Source of the DNA: Combretum micranthum
Lineage: Eukaryota; Streptophyta; Magnoliopsida; Myrtales; Combretaceae
Length of the DNA: 64,000 nucleotides
Assembly (NCBI GenBank): GCA_024138025.1
Contig: JAMXBD010000426.1
Location: forward strand, 124,001-188,000
Direction: 5' to 3'
Made by a program: the position numbers and the translations under genes. Below the pieces are notes generated by a model. The model searched no databases and was not told the DNA's origin. It saw only the letters and a list, made by a program, of their open reading frames with translations. Within the stretch, counting starts at the first letter, position 1. Each line of letters starts with the position of its first letter. Positions 1 to 13,000 of the stretch are shown here, in pieces.

Positions 1-93
1 CAAAAGAGTTAGAATTGGCCATCCAAGTGTGCAATGGGAGAACGGTATTGCTGAGGATATCTCCCCGCAAATGTGCCGCTTAATGGACATGAC
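1..93 (+). CDS. NRPC2: NRPC2 exon 1 of window (start cut off)
   Basis: Reading frame from base 2; ends RLMDM plus two bases of a Thr codon, donor gtcagt. It may begin upstream of the window. The [12 protein letters not shown] join to the next exon matches the RPC2 family. Confidence 0.93.
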
Positions 94-3000
94 GTCAGTA
101 CACATTTGTGCCTGCCCTTTTTCCCCCCGGTGTATTGTTGCCATTCAGTGCATATGGATATAAAATAACATGACTTCTTTTGCCAATTAAGTGAAGAGTT
201 TCTTCTATGGTGGCTCAAAATTATATAAATTCAATGACTGAATTTGTTTGGTAATTACGTCACATGATTAATTTGGAGCTTTCTCAACCAGCTTGTGAGC
301 TCTTCACTTTCCTTCTTGGTTTATGGGCTGGGTAAAGAAATGTGTCATTTCCCCTTTGTTTCTTATTAACCAAAATGCGGAGCTTATGGGCTACTTTCCA
401 AGCTTTAGAAGCCTTGGCAAGCAGATTCATTATAATGTGGGGATAATGCATTATAAGTGTATTTACCTTCAATTAGCAATTTGGTGAACTTTTATATGTG
501 TAACTTAGAGTCTATACTTTAATTTTGTTACAATCTTGTTATAATTTAGACACTATATTGTTAATCAAATTAAAAACACACATATTATATTGTAACCAAA
601 TTGGAAGTATATATACTGAATTATAAAAATAAAAGTTTTAGACACTAAATTACTAATTTTTGATTTTGGTAAATCATAAATTTATTTAACCAAAGGAAGG
701 TATACAAACTGCAACATGTGGGATGGAGGGGACAAAAGCTCCAAACTTACAAGATTAAAACTAGAACAAACCACTATTCAAAAAGAAACAAACAATAAGC
801 TATTAGGTACAAAACCATAGTTCAAAATAAGCCTTGCTAAATGGGATACATTTGGGGTATTAAGGTTTAAGTGTAAGGAATTCCTATCCCTCCAAATGCA
901 GTAAACAGTAGCTGCCAAAGCCAAACTTCCATTTATCCAATAATGGACCTTTAGGAGGGAGAATAAGACATTCTATGGCTCCTTGCCATGAAATAAAAGA
1001 AGGTGGGCATTAAAGGGAGATCTTAACTTCGTCCCAAACACCCTTGGAAAAGGAGTAGTCAAAGAAGAGATGACGATGGGTTTCATCCTCCAAGTTGCAA
1101 AACAAGGATGATTTTGAGGAAGTGATGCCCCACAAAAAGAGCTTGTCTAGTGTGTATGGTTTGTTGTTGATGGCGAGCCAAAGAATGAAACAATTCCTAG
1201 GAATGGATTTCTTTCCCCACACAATCTTGGACCAAGGAGCAGCCGTGCCATTTTGAGAGAGGGTGCTATATGCACTCTTGATGGAGAAAAAACCGCTGGA
1301 GGATGGTCGCCATACCAATTTATCATCCATTAAAGTGTTCGGCTTGATGTTAGGAGGGATGTGGATATTATCCCAAAAGGGGAGAGTGAGAAAAGCCCAT
1401 GAATTAGCTTCAATTATGGAGCAAAGCCTAGATTGCAAAGGTAAGCCCGAAGAAGATATTTCCCTAGCATTGAAGATCCTATCAAGAGGGCCTTGAAGGA
1501 GCCCGAAATCTTCTCAAAGAGAGATAGAGAGTCCATTTCTAACTTGCCAACTAAAGAGATAGCAGATAGAATTTTGTATATTCAGGAGTTTACACCAAGT
1601 CCAAGAGCAAGAGGATGGTGGTTTAACCGATCAAAAGCTCCTACCCTTTAAGAAGACAGTATGGATCCAGTCAACCCATAAACTTCTCGATCCACCTCTA
1701 CATAAATTCCATATATGTTTTAGTTGGGCAGCTTTGTTCCAAACCTCTGATTTGGGTATACCCAAGCCTCCTTCAACGATAGGTGTACAAATGACTTCCC
1801 ATTTCACTTTTGCCTTTGATGCTATATTGGGCCTACCACTCCATAAGAAGTTCCTCATCATCACTTCAAGTTTCCTTACCACCTGCTTTGGAAGAAGAAA
1901 AATAGAAGCCTAGTTAAACTTGCATGGCATGGAGAAGATAACGGATTTAACCAATTGGAGCCTTCTTGCATAAGATAAGAATTTACTAGTCCAAGCATCC
2001 AAATGAGCTGAGATTTTGGAAGTTAATAGATCACAATCTGTCTTCCTTAGCTTAAATGTGACCAAGGGAGCACCAAGGTATTAGATAGGAAGGGCTCCCT
2101 CTTTGAATCCAAGAGTGTTAAGTATTTCCAATTTAGTACAGGGGTTGACATTTGAAAAGAAAACCGAACCTAAGCCCTGAAAGTACATACATTTGTAATG
2201 TATTCATTCCAGATGAATCTCACAAGGTTGTTAGAGAGAAGGATGTAGGATTGGAAGGGAGGTGGTTGCCAAGAAGGTGGTTAGTGGCTAAGGCAATGAT
2301 GATGGTGGGAGAAAAATCAGTGGGAACCAGAGCAGGTGGAAACGGGGAGATGGTGGCATGGTCAAGTTGAAGACGTTGTGACTTGGCAGGCCAAAAGCAC
2401 TCTGGCGAGGTGGGTGAGGGAGAGACCATTCCAAGGCTTGTTTTTTGGGCATTTACTCTGTTGTTTGCCCACAGACTCTTTGTTGTCGTTTGTTCAAGTT
2501 CTGAAATTATTGTTTTCATAAGAAAGCCCACAAATTACAAAAAATGCTTATGGTCAATCTTATCACCTTGCAAACTGATTACTCAACATTAATAATGGAG
2601 GATGTCTTTGTGCAGCAAACAGCTGATTAACACACAGGCCTAGATAAAGCTCTTGAATGTGCCATTGAAGTATGTCCATCCTAGAGGTCTTAGTTACATT
2701 GCATGTGATATGTGACCAAACAGTCATTCTAGAATCATGTCCAGAATCACTGTATGGGGAATTTAGCATTTGCACCTCCTATTAATGTAACAGGTGAACT
2801 TGGCTGTTTTCTTAATTTAATACATTTATGTACCTGGGAAAATTCTAATTTACTCATCAAATGGAATGGATGAGCTTGGATGTTCTATGTACGACTAATT
2901 GGCCAAAAATTGATTGTGGTGAAGTATTTGATGTACTCTTTATTCAGCTTGATCATCCTTGTGTGCTGTCGTGAAGGCCATAGTGAGGTGTTTTCTTTTT

Positions 3001-6000
3001 AAAGGATGATTTAGTAAGTATATTGAGAAAAGGAGAAAATGTACAAGGAAAAGCAGTGCCCAAATAGTTGATGAAAGATGTGTAATCAATGTGCTCTGTA
3101 GAAACAACATGACAAAGGAAGCTTACAACTTAACAGAAAGCAAAAAAAAAAAAAAAAAAAGAAAAAGGTGAAACAATCTTCTTAGTTAGAGCATCATGAG
3201 AAAGTTGCTGACTTCAAGCTCTCCTATCATTGCATTCTTTCCAGATATGGTAGACATAGGCCCTAATGTCAACGAAGAGAAAGGGAGTTTTGTGAGGCTC
3301 TCAATGCTTTGCAGGGAGATCAGGCATCATCCCAATCCATGAAATATGTGGGACATTTTAGTATGTAACAACCAACTTCCAAGTCTCATGCTGCAAAAGA
3401 ACATTGAAAAAACAAGCCCGAATGGTTCTTTGGTTTCTTTCCACATAGGAAACATAGATTGGTAGAAATATCTTCCTAAGGCATGAGTTAATCCAAGTCA
3501 TCTACCTTTTCTGAATTCTAACCATTGATTAAATGCCTGCCTAGGACCATGTTTCTTGAACCATAATGACTAAACCAATCAATTCATTTCTTCATCTTTC
3601 TTCATAAGCCAGTTTGATAGTTAAACTAGCCTGTGGTTTTGACTTCTAAACCATTCCACGTTGTTTGTATAAAGTAAAAATTTACAAAAAGTATAGTCCA
3701 CTTTACTAGCTTGAAAGCATTGGTTCATGAGGAACAGGATTGAATTTACCAAAATTCTTATGAGGACATTACAGCTGCAAAGAACTAGTGTCTGACGGCG
3801 TAGGGGAGCTATGCATTCTTTAGAATACATTCAACATTGTGTTCTTGGCTGCTCAAGTGAAGCAGATATGGACCTTTAGTGAGGAGCTCGATAGCTCTCT
3901 TCAGAGTTCTTAGATCTGGTCTTTACCTCTAGGAGGCCATGTTTGTGCAGCGTTTTTGAAAGTACCGTTGCATGTGAAAATTTTTTGTGGAATGGAGTTG
4001 AAGAGGGCTGGACCAGGGCTCTAAGGTGGCCTGGGATTGTTTGTGCTGTGCAAGACATGATGGTGGTCTTGGATAACTGACATTATTAAATTGAACTTTG
4101 CTGCTCAAGCAAAGCATAGTTGGAACCTTTGTAAGAAGTTTGATAGCTCTGGCTAGAGCTCCTAGTCCTGCTGTAGAATGAAGTTGCGTCTGCAATAGAT
4201 TGATTATAGGTTTCCATAACATGCTGATTTTTTTCCTTTGTTTTTGAGGCGGTAGGTCCATGACATAATAAATTGACTGTGTTTGCCCTGTCGTCAACTT
4301 CGAACTATGTTTACTTGAAGTCTGTTTTTTCTTTGTGAATTCTGTTGAGCTTGTGCTGCACCTTGTGAAAATGATTTCTGTTCCTCTGACAAGCTGCAGA
4401 TTTCAGGTATGCGGCCCCGATATTGGTTGATGTTGAGTACACTGTAGAAAGTCGCGGTGACTACACCGTGGTTGCAAAGGTAATTGGATGAATTTAGAGG
4501 GTTATTGTCAGTTCTAGCATAGATTGCATTTACCAAAAGTTTGCTTGTTTTAATTAACTCTGAAGCTTTTTTCTTGGGATGCAGAATGATGTTTTCATTG
4601 GCAGAATGCCCATCATGCTTCGGAGCTGTTGCTGTGTCTTATATGGCAAGGATGAAGCTGAACTTTCAAGGCTAGGTTTGTTATAATGATTTTCTACTTG
4701 ATATTTATAATTTGAAGCTTGGTTATGTTGCTAATGTTTTGTGGCTACCAAATTTAGGTGAGTGTCCATTGGACCCTGGAGGGTATTTTGTTGTAAAAGG
4801 AGTGGAAAAGGTCAGAGACTATCTTATGTGTAGGGAATCTGCATTTTTTCCTTCTTGCATGTTATATATAAATTCTATAATTTCTTCTGTGTTGTGTCTT
4901 GCAGGTGATTTTGATACAAGAACAACTGTCAAAGAACAGAATAATCCTTGATACTGACAAAAAGGGGAAGTGAGTAAAATTATTTTCTCTGTTCTTGTTA
5001 GATATGATCATAGTTGTATCTGCTGTTTGCTTTGTCTGAAGGTGCATTGTACAGATGACTTGCTCTAAATTACAATATATACTATCATATTTTATAACCT
5101 GGAATGGTTTTTGTTTTGCTGTACTTAATCATGTGGACTTCCACTAAAGCTTTGCAATTTCTTCCCATTTATGTGGTCAGCATAAATGCATCCGTAACAA
5201 GCAGCACAGAGACCACAAAAAGCAAAACAGTCATTGTCATGGAAAAGGAGAAGATATATTTGCAACTTAATCAATTCACTAAGGTAGTTATGCTAATTTT
5301 GTGATTTTGTGTCTAAAGCTGGAGTTCTTGATAATTGCTCCAACCTTTTTTGTAGAATATTCCTATCATGGTAGTCATGAAGGCTATGGGAATGCAAAGT
5401 GACCAGGAAGTTGTCCAGATGATTGGTCGAGATCCTAGATATGGCGCTCTGCTTCTTCCTTCTATTGAGGTACCATTCTTAAGGATTCTATATATAGAAA
5501 TAGTGGGAGCTTCCCTGTGTTGCTAAAAGAAAAAATCATTTAGTGGTGGGTGAACATTAGAATATGTCACTTGTCAAGCCTGTTATCTGGCTTTGTTTTA
5601 TATCCTAAGACTTTTCTTTTTCCATCTGTCTTCAATATTTTAAGTATTGATTTTATGCCGCCCTATTGCTTCTATTTCAGGAGTGTGCCAGTCTTCATAT
5701 CTATACTCAACGTCAAGCTCTTGATTACCTTGAGGGGAAGGTTTGATCAAGCCTTTAAGACTTGTCCATTGGATTAGCTACTGAAGCGTTTTTCTTCTAA
5801 TTTTTGCTTTCTTGCCATATGCTGGTTGGTTGGCTTTGATGCATGGACATATGCTAGCTCACAGTAAATATGACGCTTTGCAGTAGCATTTTGCTTTTTT
5901 TTTTTTTTTTAATGTTACATAGAGTATTTCATTTATTCTGGACTTCCCTAAAAAGTGGATATAGATTCTATTCAAAGCATGACTGCAGTTTCTATTATAA

Positions 6001-7035
6001 TGTATGGTTTTTGAAGTTTTTCAAGAGATATGTATTTTGAGTACAAATTATTTAAGTTACAAATTTTACATATCAAAGAAGTGGTGTAGTTTTGGAAGCT
6101 CTTTCAAAAGATATGTCTTTTGAATGAAACTGATAGAAGTTACGACCTTTACATGTTTACATTTTTAAAAAGAGTTGTAACTTTTCTAAATCATTTAGTG
6201 TTAAGTTATAAGAGAAGAAAATTATACTAGAAATATGAGGAGATGAAAGAATTGTCTTCTTGTTAATGAGTAAATTACAAGATATATCAAATAAATAGGA
6301 AATAGTTTTTACAAAATGTTATTGCTCAATACTCCTCCTTAATCTAAGTAATAGATGTTCATCATTCCTAGTTTGGAAATAATTTTGTTGAAGCTTGCAT
6401 TGTTTAATTACATTGTTAAAACAAATGCAAGTTGCCCTCTTGAAGGGACATATGACATGCAAAATATACTATCCTCTAACTTTTCTTTAATGAAATGCTT
6501 GTCAATCTCAATATATTTTGTCCTATCATGCTATAGAAGATTATGAGCAATGTTGATTGCTGGTTTATTGTAACTGCAAAGTTTCACAAGTCTCTCCCAT
6601 TTGATTTTTAAGTCATCTAGAAAAATTTTCAGCCCTAGCAACTCACAAATCTCTTGAACAATTGCCTTAAATTCTGATTTTTGCAATTGCTCTTTCTACA
6701 AATTATGCTTTTTACTCCTCCATGTTATCAGATTTCCCCCAAAAAGTATACAGTAGCTTGGAGTTAACTTTCTATCCACTACTGATTCGGTATAATTTGC
6801 AATAGTATGTTTTATAGTGTGAGATGAAATAATTTTGTGTTTAGGGTCAGTTTGAGAAATAATTACTTATTTAAGGTAAAAAATGAAATATAGGAAAATA
6901 CATATGTTGTACCGATATTGCGTTGACTAAACGTGATTTTCTTGTACATATATTGCAATATGTAATCACAATATATGTATGAACATGTAATCCGTCGACA
7001 CAAATAAGAAAACAGTAACTAACAAAAATATGACT

Positions 7036-7074
<39 letters not shown>

Positions 7075-10000
7075 GAGAGAGAGATGATGCTGATGTGACA
7101 AAAGAGAAGAATAAGTAACAAATAGTAACAATAAGAGAGACGAGAGAGGAGAGAGGGAGAGGGAATAGAGAGAGGAAAAAAGAGAGAAAAAAAAGGTAAC
7201 AGAAGAGAGATAGAGAGAGATGAGGTTTTAAAATTGGACCGTTGTAGTATCGCAAACAATAATCGTGATAAATATGTAAAATACTGTGTATCTTGATTTT
7301 AAAACGCGATATAAGTACCGTATTAAAACATTAAATCACGTTTTAAAGACGCAATCTACATGTAAGATGCACATATCCCAACTTAAAAACGCGATTTTGA
7401 AATGTAATTTGGTAATTTTTTTCAAATAAACTTTATATTGGTAATTATTTTTAATAAAGGGGTAGACATGTTTTTCACTCGTGTGAGACTATTACTCTTC
7501 TTGACCAAATCCTCTTTCCTGGATTTCTTTTAAGATAGTGCAAAACCTTATAAGTTTTTTGTAGATGAGAGTTTCTTGGGTCATGCTTGAGCCAACTTAT
7601 CGCATTCACAGCTTATGTTATGTCAGGTCAACTCATCTTTAGCCTCTCTAAGTTTTTGATGGGGTCTATTGGACAAGAAACCGGTTACACCTTATCTTTT
7701 TTATTTCCTTCAAGAGATCAAGCACATATTGTTACGATATTAAAATCCTTTTAAGTTGAGTAAGCTACCTTAACACAGAAAATATTTCAATTTTCCAAGC
7801 TCTTTTAATTCAAATTTTGCAGTTCAGTTGCTTCCTTAAGGTTGAGCGTTTAATGAGGAGTGTGTGGTCACCTTAGCTTTGTTTGTAGCCTAAATTCTTC
7901 GTAACTTCAGTGAAATCTACCAAACCAAGTTCTAGGAGTTGCTTCAATTTATATAGTGCTTGTTTTAGCTTGCACGCTTTATTTCCTAATTTTTCCTCTT
8001 CAAGCCCTAGTGGAATTTTTGTATAAATTTCTTCATCTAATTCTCTATGGAGGAAAGCATTTGTTACATCATATTGCAGAAGTGACCAATCAAAATGAGT
8101 TGCTAAGAAACCCTTAAGGAGCAGCTTAGTCGTTAAGGCCTAAGAAACATCATGACAATTTGCATAAGGTTTTGGGTTTGAAACTCACTATGGACATTTT
8201 TGGAGTACCTACATGATGCGAGCTATTTTTATTTGGTGCAGGGGTCTTGTAAGGTGGTTATGTGCTCAGAGTTAACTGGTCTTAATAAGAGTTGCTAAGG
8301 ATAAGAGGGTTCTTATAATATGCATTTTTGCCATTGGAGCAAAAGTTTCTTTATAGTCAACTCTATAGGCTTAAGTGTACACTTTTGTAACTAGTCTTGC
8401 TTTGTAACTCTCAAGTGTCCTTTTTGCCTTGTATTTCAAAGTGTATAGCCACTTACAGTCCATTATATTCTTTCCTTTTGTCTTATGCTTCTCCAAGGCT
8501 TCCATTTTCTCTCATAACAGTTCTTCACTTTCTTTTTGATAATACCTCGGACACTACATTGGGTATGGAAATGGTATCTAGACTTGTTATGAATTTTTAG
8601 TAGGTTGGTGATAGGTTTTTGAGTGACACATGGTTACATATTGAATATAATAATGGTCTCTTGGTGCATTATCTAGTACCTTTTCTAACAACAACAAGAA
8701 GGTCTAGGTAATCTAGTGGGTTAATAGATGTTTCTACTAATTGTTTGTGTAAAGATGAGTCATTTCTTACTCTAATCTTATTCCCAGAGTTTAAGTTGGA
8801 TTCTTGGGCTTGTGTTAATTTTGGACCAACCTTTCTCCTTGACTATAATTGAGAAACCTTAGTCATGAATGATTCTAGTCGGGATAAGAGATGACATTGA
8901 ATAAGTGAAAGAATTAGAAGACTCAAATGTGGTTGGCTTAGAGGATTCAATAAGACAAGTTGGAAGGTCAAGTGGTCTAAAGGACTTATAAGTATTATCA
9001 TCCAATATTGAAATCTCCCCCTTAAAAAGAGGTCTAGGAGAAAAAAAGGTGTATTTATGAGAAGGTGACATGCAATGATATGAAATTTTATGGATGAGGG
9101 GGTAGTAGCACTTGTATCCCTTTTGAGTCAATGAATAACTAATGAAGATACGATTGATTGCTTGGGGCTCTAATTTATCTCTTCGATGATCATGCACATG
9201 GACAGAGGCAGTGCATCCAAATACTCTACGTGTGAAGCCATTTGAGATTTTGAGCTCAAAGATGGAAATTAGTAAGAACCTTCATGGGACTCTGGTTTTC
9301 CAACACTTGTGAAGGAAGCCTATTTATCATGTGTGTGGTAGTGAGGACAACCTTTTTTGAGGTATAGGTACATTTTCTTACAACAATAAAGCTCGAGTTG
9401 TGTCAAGTAAGTGCCTAATTTTTTCTTTCAGCTACCCAATTTTTTTGAGGTGTATTAACATATGATGACATATGGATAATGCCTTGAGATTGAAGGTATG
9501 TGAAAATTTGATCGAAGTAGTCCCTAGCAATTATTAATGTTAAACCTTTATATTTTAACCCCGAATTAGTTTTGGATCATCGAATGAAAATTGGGCACAA
9601 CAATGCTGACATCTGATTTTTGTTTAAGAACGAAAAGCCATGGAACCTGAATACAATCATCAATTAAAGATACAAATGAGCAAGCCCCAAAAGCAGTAGG
9701 TGCAATATAAGGACCCATATGTCACTGTATATCAAATGAAAAGGATGGGAACTACTTTTATTATTAATAGGAAAAGATACGAGTATATTTTGCTTATTCA
9801 CAAATATTATAATACAACTCAAAGATGTTTAATCCTTCAAACAAGTGAGAAACATAACTTTCGAAAGTCTAAAGGATGATATCCTCGGCATAGGTGGTGT
9901 AGTCAAACTTGCATCTTTATTGGAAGAAAGATTGGGAAATGACGTAGAAACATTACTTATGGTATTTGAAACAATCAAGGTAATAAAGCTTGTTTCTTTC

Positions 10001-13000
10001 CTTAGCAAGTCCAATTTTCTTCCCGAGATCTGATCCTAGATAACACAGTCGGATATGGGGAAAACAACACGACAATTATGGTCATTAGTAAGGTTTTGAA
10101 TAGAGGTAGGCTGGGTGATGATTTTGACACATGAAGAACATCTTTAAGAATAATTGAGGGGATAATAAGTATCTCCTAGTCCACAATAGTAACAAGGGTG
10201 CCATTTGCTACTAAATTTTTTTTTTGTTTTTACCGGGGCATGGAGTATACAAATGAAAAAATTGTGAGAAGTGGGTCATGTGGTCTGTGGCTTCAGAGTC
10301 AAGAATCCAAGAATGGTTGAAAAAGTTGTTTGAAGGATACACATCATAAGAGACTATTAAAGATTTATCTAAGAGAGTTAACAAACTTGCTTGAGGAAAC
10401 ATCTCGAGAGATCTTAGCAACTTTTTCAACTCTTCACTATTTAATCCTTTAGTCTTTGAGGCTTCATCAATCTTGGGATGCTTGGTCAAGTGAGCTTTAA
10501 GTTTTGTACTACTGGTATTGGTGGTTTTGGAAGTGGGCATGATGATCAATTGGAAAAATAATTAAAATGGAATAATCGGATGGGTGTAAAATTGATAGGG
10601 GTTAAGCGTGCAACTAAGGCTCCCCAATATGAGGAGAAGAAAAAACGGGAAAAGGAAATAAATATTATTAATTAAAAAAAAATAGAAAAATATCACACGA
10701 ATGAAAATAATCCTAAATTTAGGCAAATTAATCTCGCTTCTTGAACAGACGAGGTTGTAAGTGATTGATCACGTCTGTTTAGAGACGAGGTTAAAATTTT
10801 TTGTATGCCTCGTCAGTTGAACATACGAGTTTATTGTAAACTTACTAAAATGAAGACGAAACTAAATCCAAGATTTGTTGGAATTGATTTGAACTTGTCC
10901 ATGTACGGAACTTGTTTGTTCCAACTGTAATATTAAACCCATAACTCCACTCACTATCAATGCTGATCGGTGCAAAAGCAAAAGGAGTCTTGCGGATTCG
11001 GATTAAAAACTGGATCAGGGTCGCATGTGAGCCATGCATGTGTGTTTCATCCTCTTTCCTTGGTTCGTGCAGTTGGAGTCCTTGTTTGGTTTCAGGGAAT
11101 CGGCAAAATGGAGATGGATGATGGGTTCAGGTTGTGATGAGTCTTTGGAAAAGATGGAGTTTTTTTTGGGAAGAAGAAGTTTGAGATTCAAGATGATGTT
11201 CTAGAGAGAGAAAGTCCACGAGAGAGAGAGTGAGAATGGAGGATTGGAAAGAACTCGTCTGTTGAGAGTGAAAATGGAGGGTTGGAAAGAGCTCGTCTTT
11301 TCAACTGATGAGATTGAAAAAGCAACATTAGGCTCGTCTCTTAAACAGATGAGCTCAACCACTTATGACCTTGTCTGTCAAAGAGACGAGTTTAACTTGC
11401 CTAAATTTAGAATTATTTTCGTTTGTGTGGCATTTTTGTAATTTTTTTAAAAATTAATAATATTTATTTTCTTTTCCCAACAAAACTGTATTCTTGTTAT
11501 AAATAGATTACAAGAAATATCAAATGTATATAGACAATGTGTTCTAATAGGTGTATCAACTCTCACTTAACACATTATAATTACCTTCCCTAAAAATAAA
11601 AAGAAATATTTTTCACAAAAATTACAGCTCAACACATAGCATTTAACACAAATATGTAAAAAGGCCCCTAATGGTTGTATAAAACCATTTTTTTTTTTCA
11701 CAAGACATTTTTTGAGTAAAAAATGATAAAAGTTAAGATAAAATAACATAATTATAAGTTTGTAGAGATATAACTCTTTTAGATTTCATAATATTTTTTG
11801 TAAAAATGTAGAAAGATTAACAATATTCATATAAAACCAATATTTTATATAAAGTTGTAGTAATTATGCATATTTAAGACAATTTATGAACATATATCTT
11901 TAATACGTTAATATTTTAAGTAAATCTATTACTTATACATATATTATATACGCTTAAAATGAAAATTGTGCATAGCTCAAGGCTTTAACTAGTTTAATTT
12001 GATTTTTGAAATAATTATATTATTGGAAGGCTATTCTACTTTTCCAATTAACAATGGCTAAATAAGACCCTGCTACTTCAATATCATTCACTTGGGAGGC
12101 ATTTGAGGCTTAATTTCTTAATTAATACATCTTCTTAGGCTTCATGTTTGAACTGGCTTTTCATCCTACCACTTCTGAAAGTTCTATAGACAGTACAAAA
12201 TGCATTTATCTTTTCCTATCACCGTATCGACTGATTGGACCCCCAACACAAAATGCACAAAAAAAAAAAAAAAAAAAGAAGAGAATAATTGGTTGGTGCT
12301 TGAGGGAATGGTACTTGCGAAGTGGAAGCTTTTGGTCGTGGGGATACTTGACAGTATCATTTGTTGTCTTTTTGGAATCGGTTAAAGTTTGCTTTTATAG
12401 AAAAGCATGAATGCAAGCCACCTGTCTTCTTTTTTCAGACTTGACTGTCCAGAGAAGAGAAAGCAAACATTAACACAAATGGCCTTTCGCAACTGTATTG
12501 ATAAAAAAGAAAATATACCTTATTTTAAATTTATCATGTGACACAGCTGAGATGGTTATTAGAACGGAGAGTTATGGTTTTAGATGGAGTAGGAAGCAGG
12601 CATTTTTAGTTAGCATGGGTGAGGCAAATGCAAAAGGGGCAAGACACGCATTTAAGTGTAATCTACAATTGTTTGTAGATAGCTCCATGCTCATTCTTTA
12701 CTTGTTAATGCTGAATGTAAGAGTTTACACCTTTCTTTCGTTTTCTCTTTATTGATGTCTTTATGATTGCTTAGAGGCATTTCTCCCTTTAACTATCCAT
12801 TTTCAGCAGATGGTTGAAAATGCTTCCCAGCAACCTATTTTTGGTTCAGTGTCATATTTTCCAATTCATATTGGGGGGGCCTGCTGCCTCATTTATGTTG
12901 AATTCATGTTGCTGATAGTATGACAAATTGCCTTTTAGTGTAGTTGAATCTGGAAAATTGATACCGTTTTTGCTCACGCTGGAATGTTATCTAATTATTA

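Larger units (their letters stand above)
6200..11565 (-). mobile_element. Ty1/copia LTR retrotransposon, old and heavily decayed
   Basis: Minus-strand pol relics in the order RNase H (about 6340-6810 and 7490-7900), reverse transcriptase (7900-8450; [16 protein letters not shown] and ETFAPMAKM motifs), integrase C-terminus (8859-9250; [20 protein letters not shown]) and core (9250-9840), and protease with [13 protein letters not shown] (10290-10340). The active-site Gly of the DSG triad is replaced by Glu. Most of gag is missing. LTR remnants of about 130 bp can be matched: aatatgaggaga....ttcttgtt.a...gattacaaga.atatcaaat occurs at about 6228-6290 and, split by another element, at about 10625-11520. 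The polypurine-like stretch attaaggaggagta (minus) abuts the inner LTR end at 6328. The element cannot move. Confidence 0.75.

Noticed and set aside
3141..3640. A-rich run followed by sequence that might be another LINE 3' end
   Set aside because: No continuous protein motif could be read in any frame.
7034..7259. Ser/Leu-rich open frames on the minus strand
   Set aside because: They are translations of the GA microsatellite; no domain or conservation.
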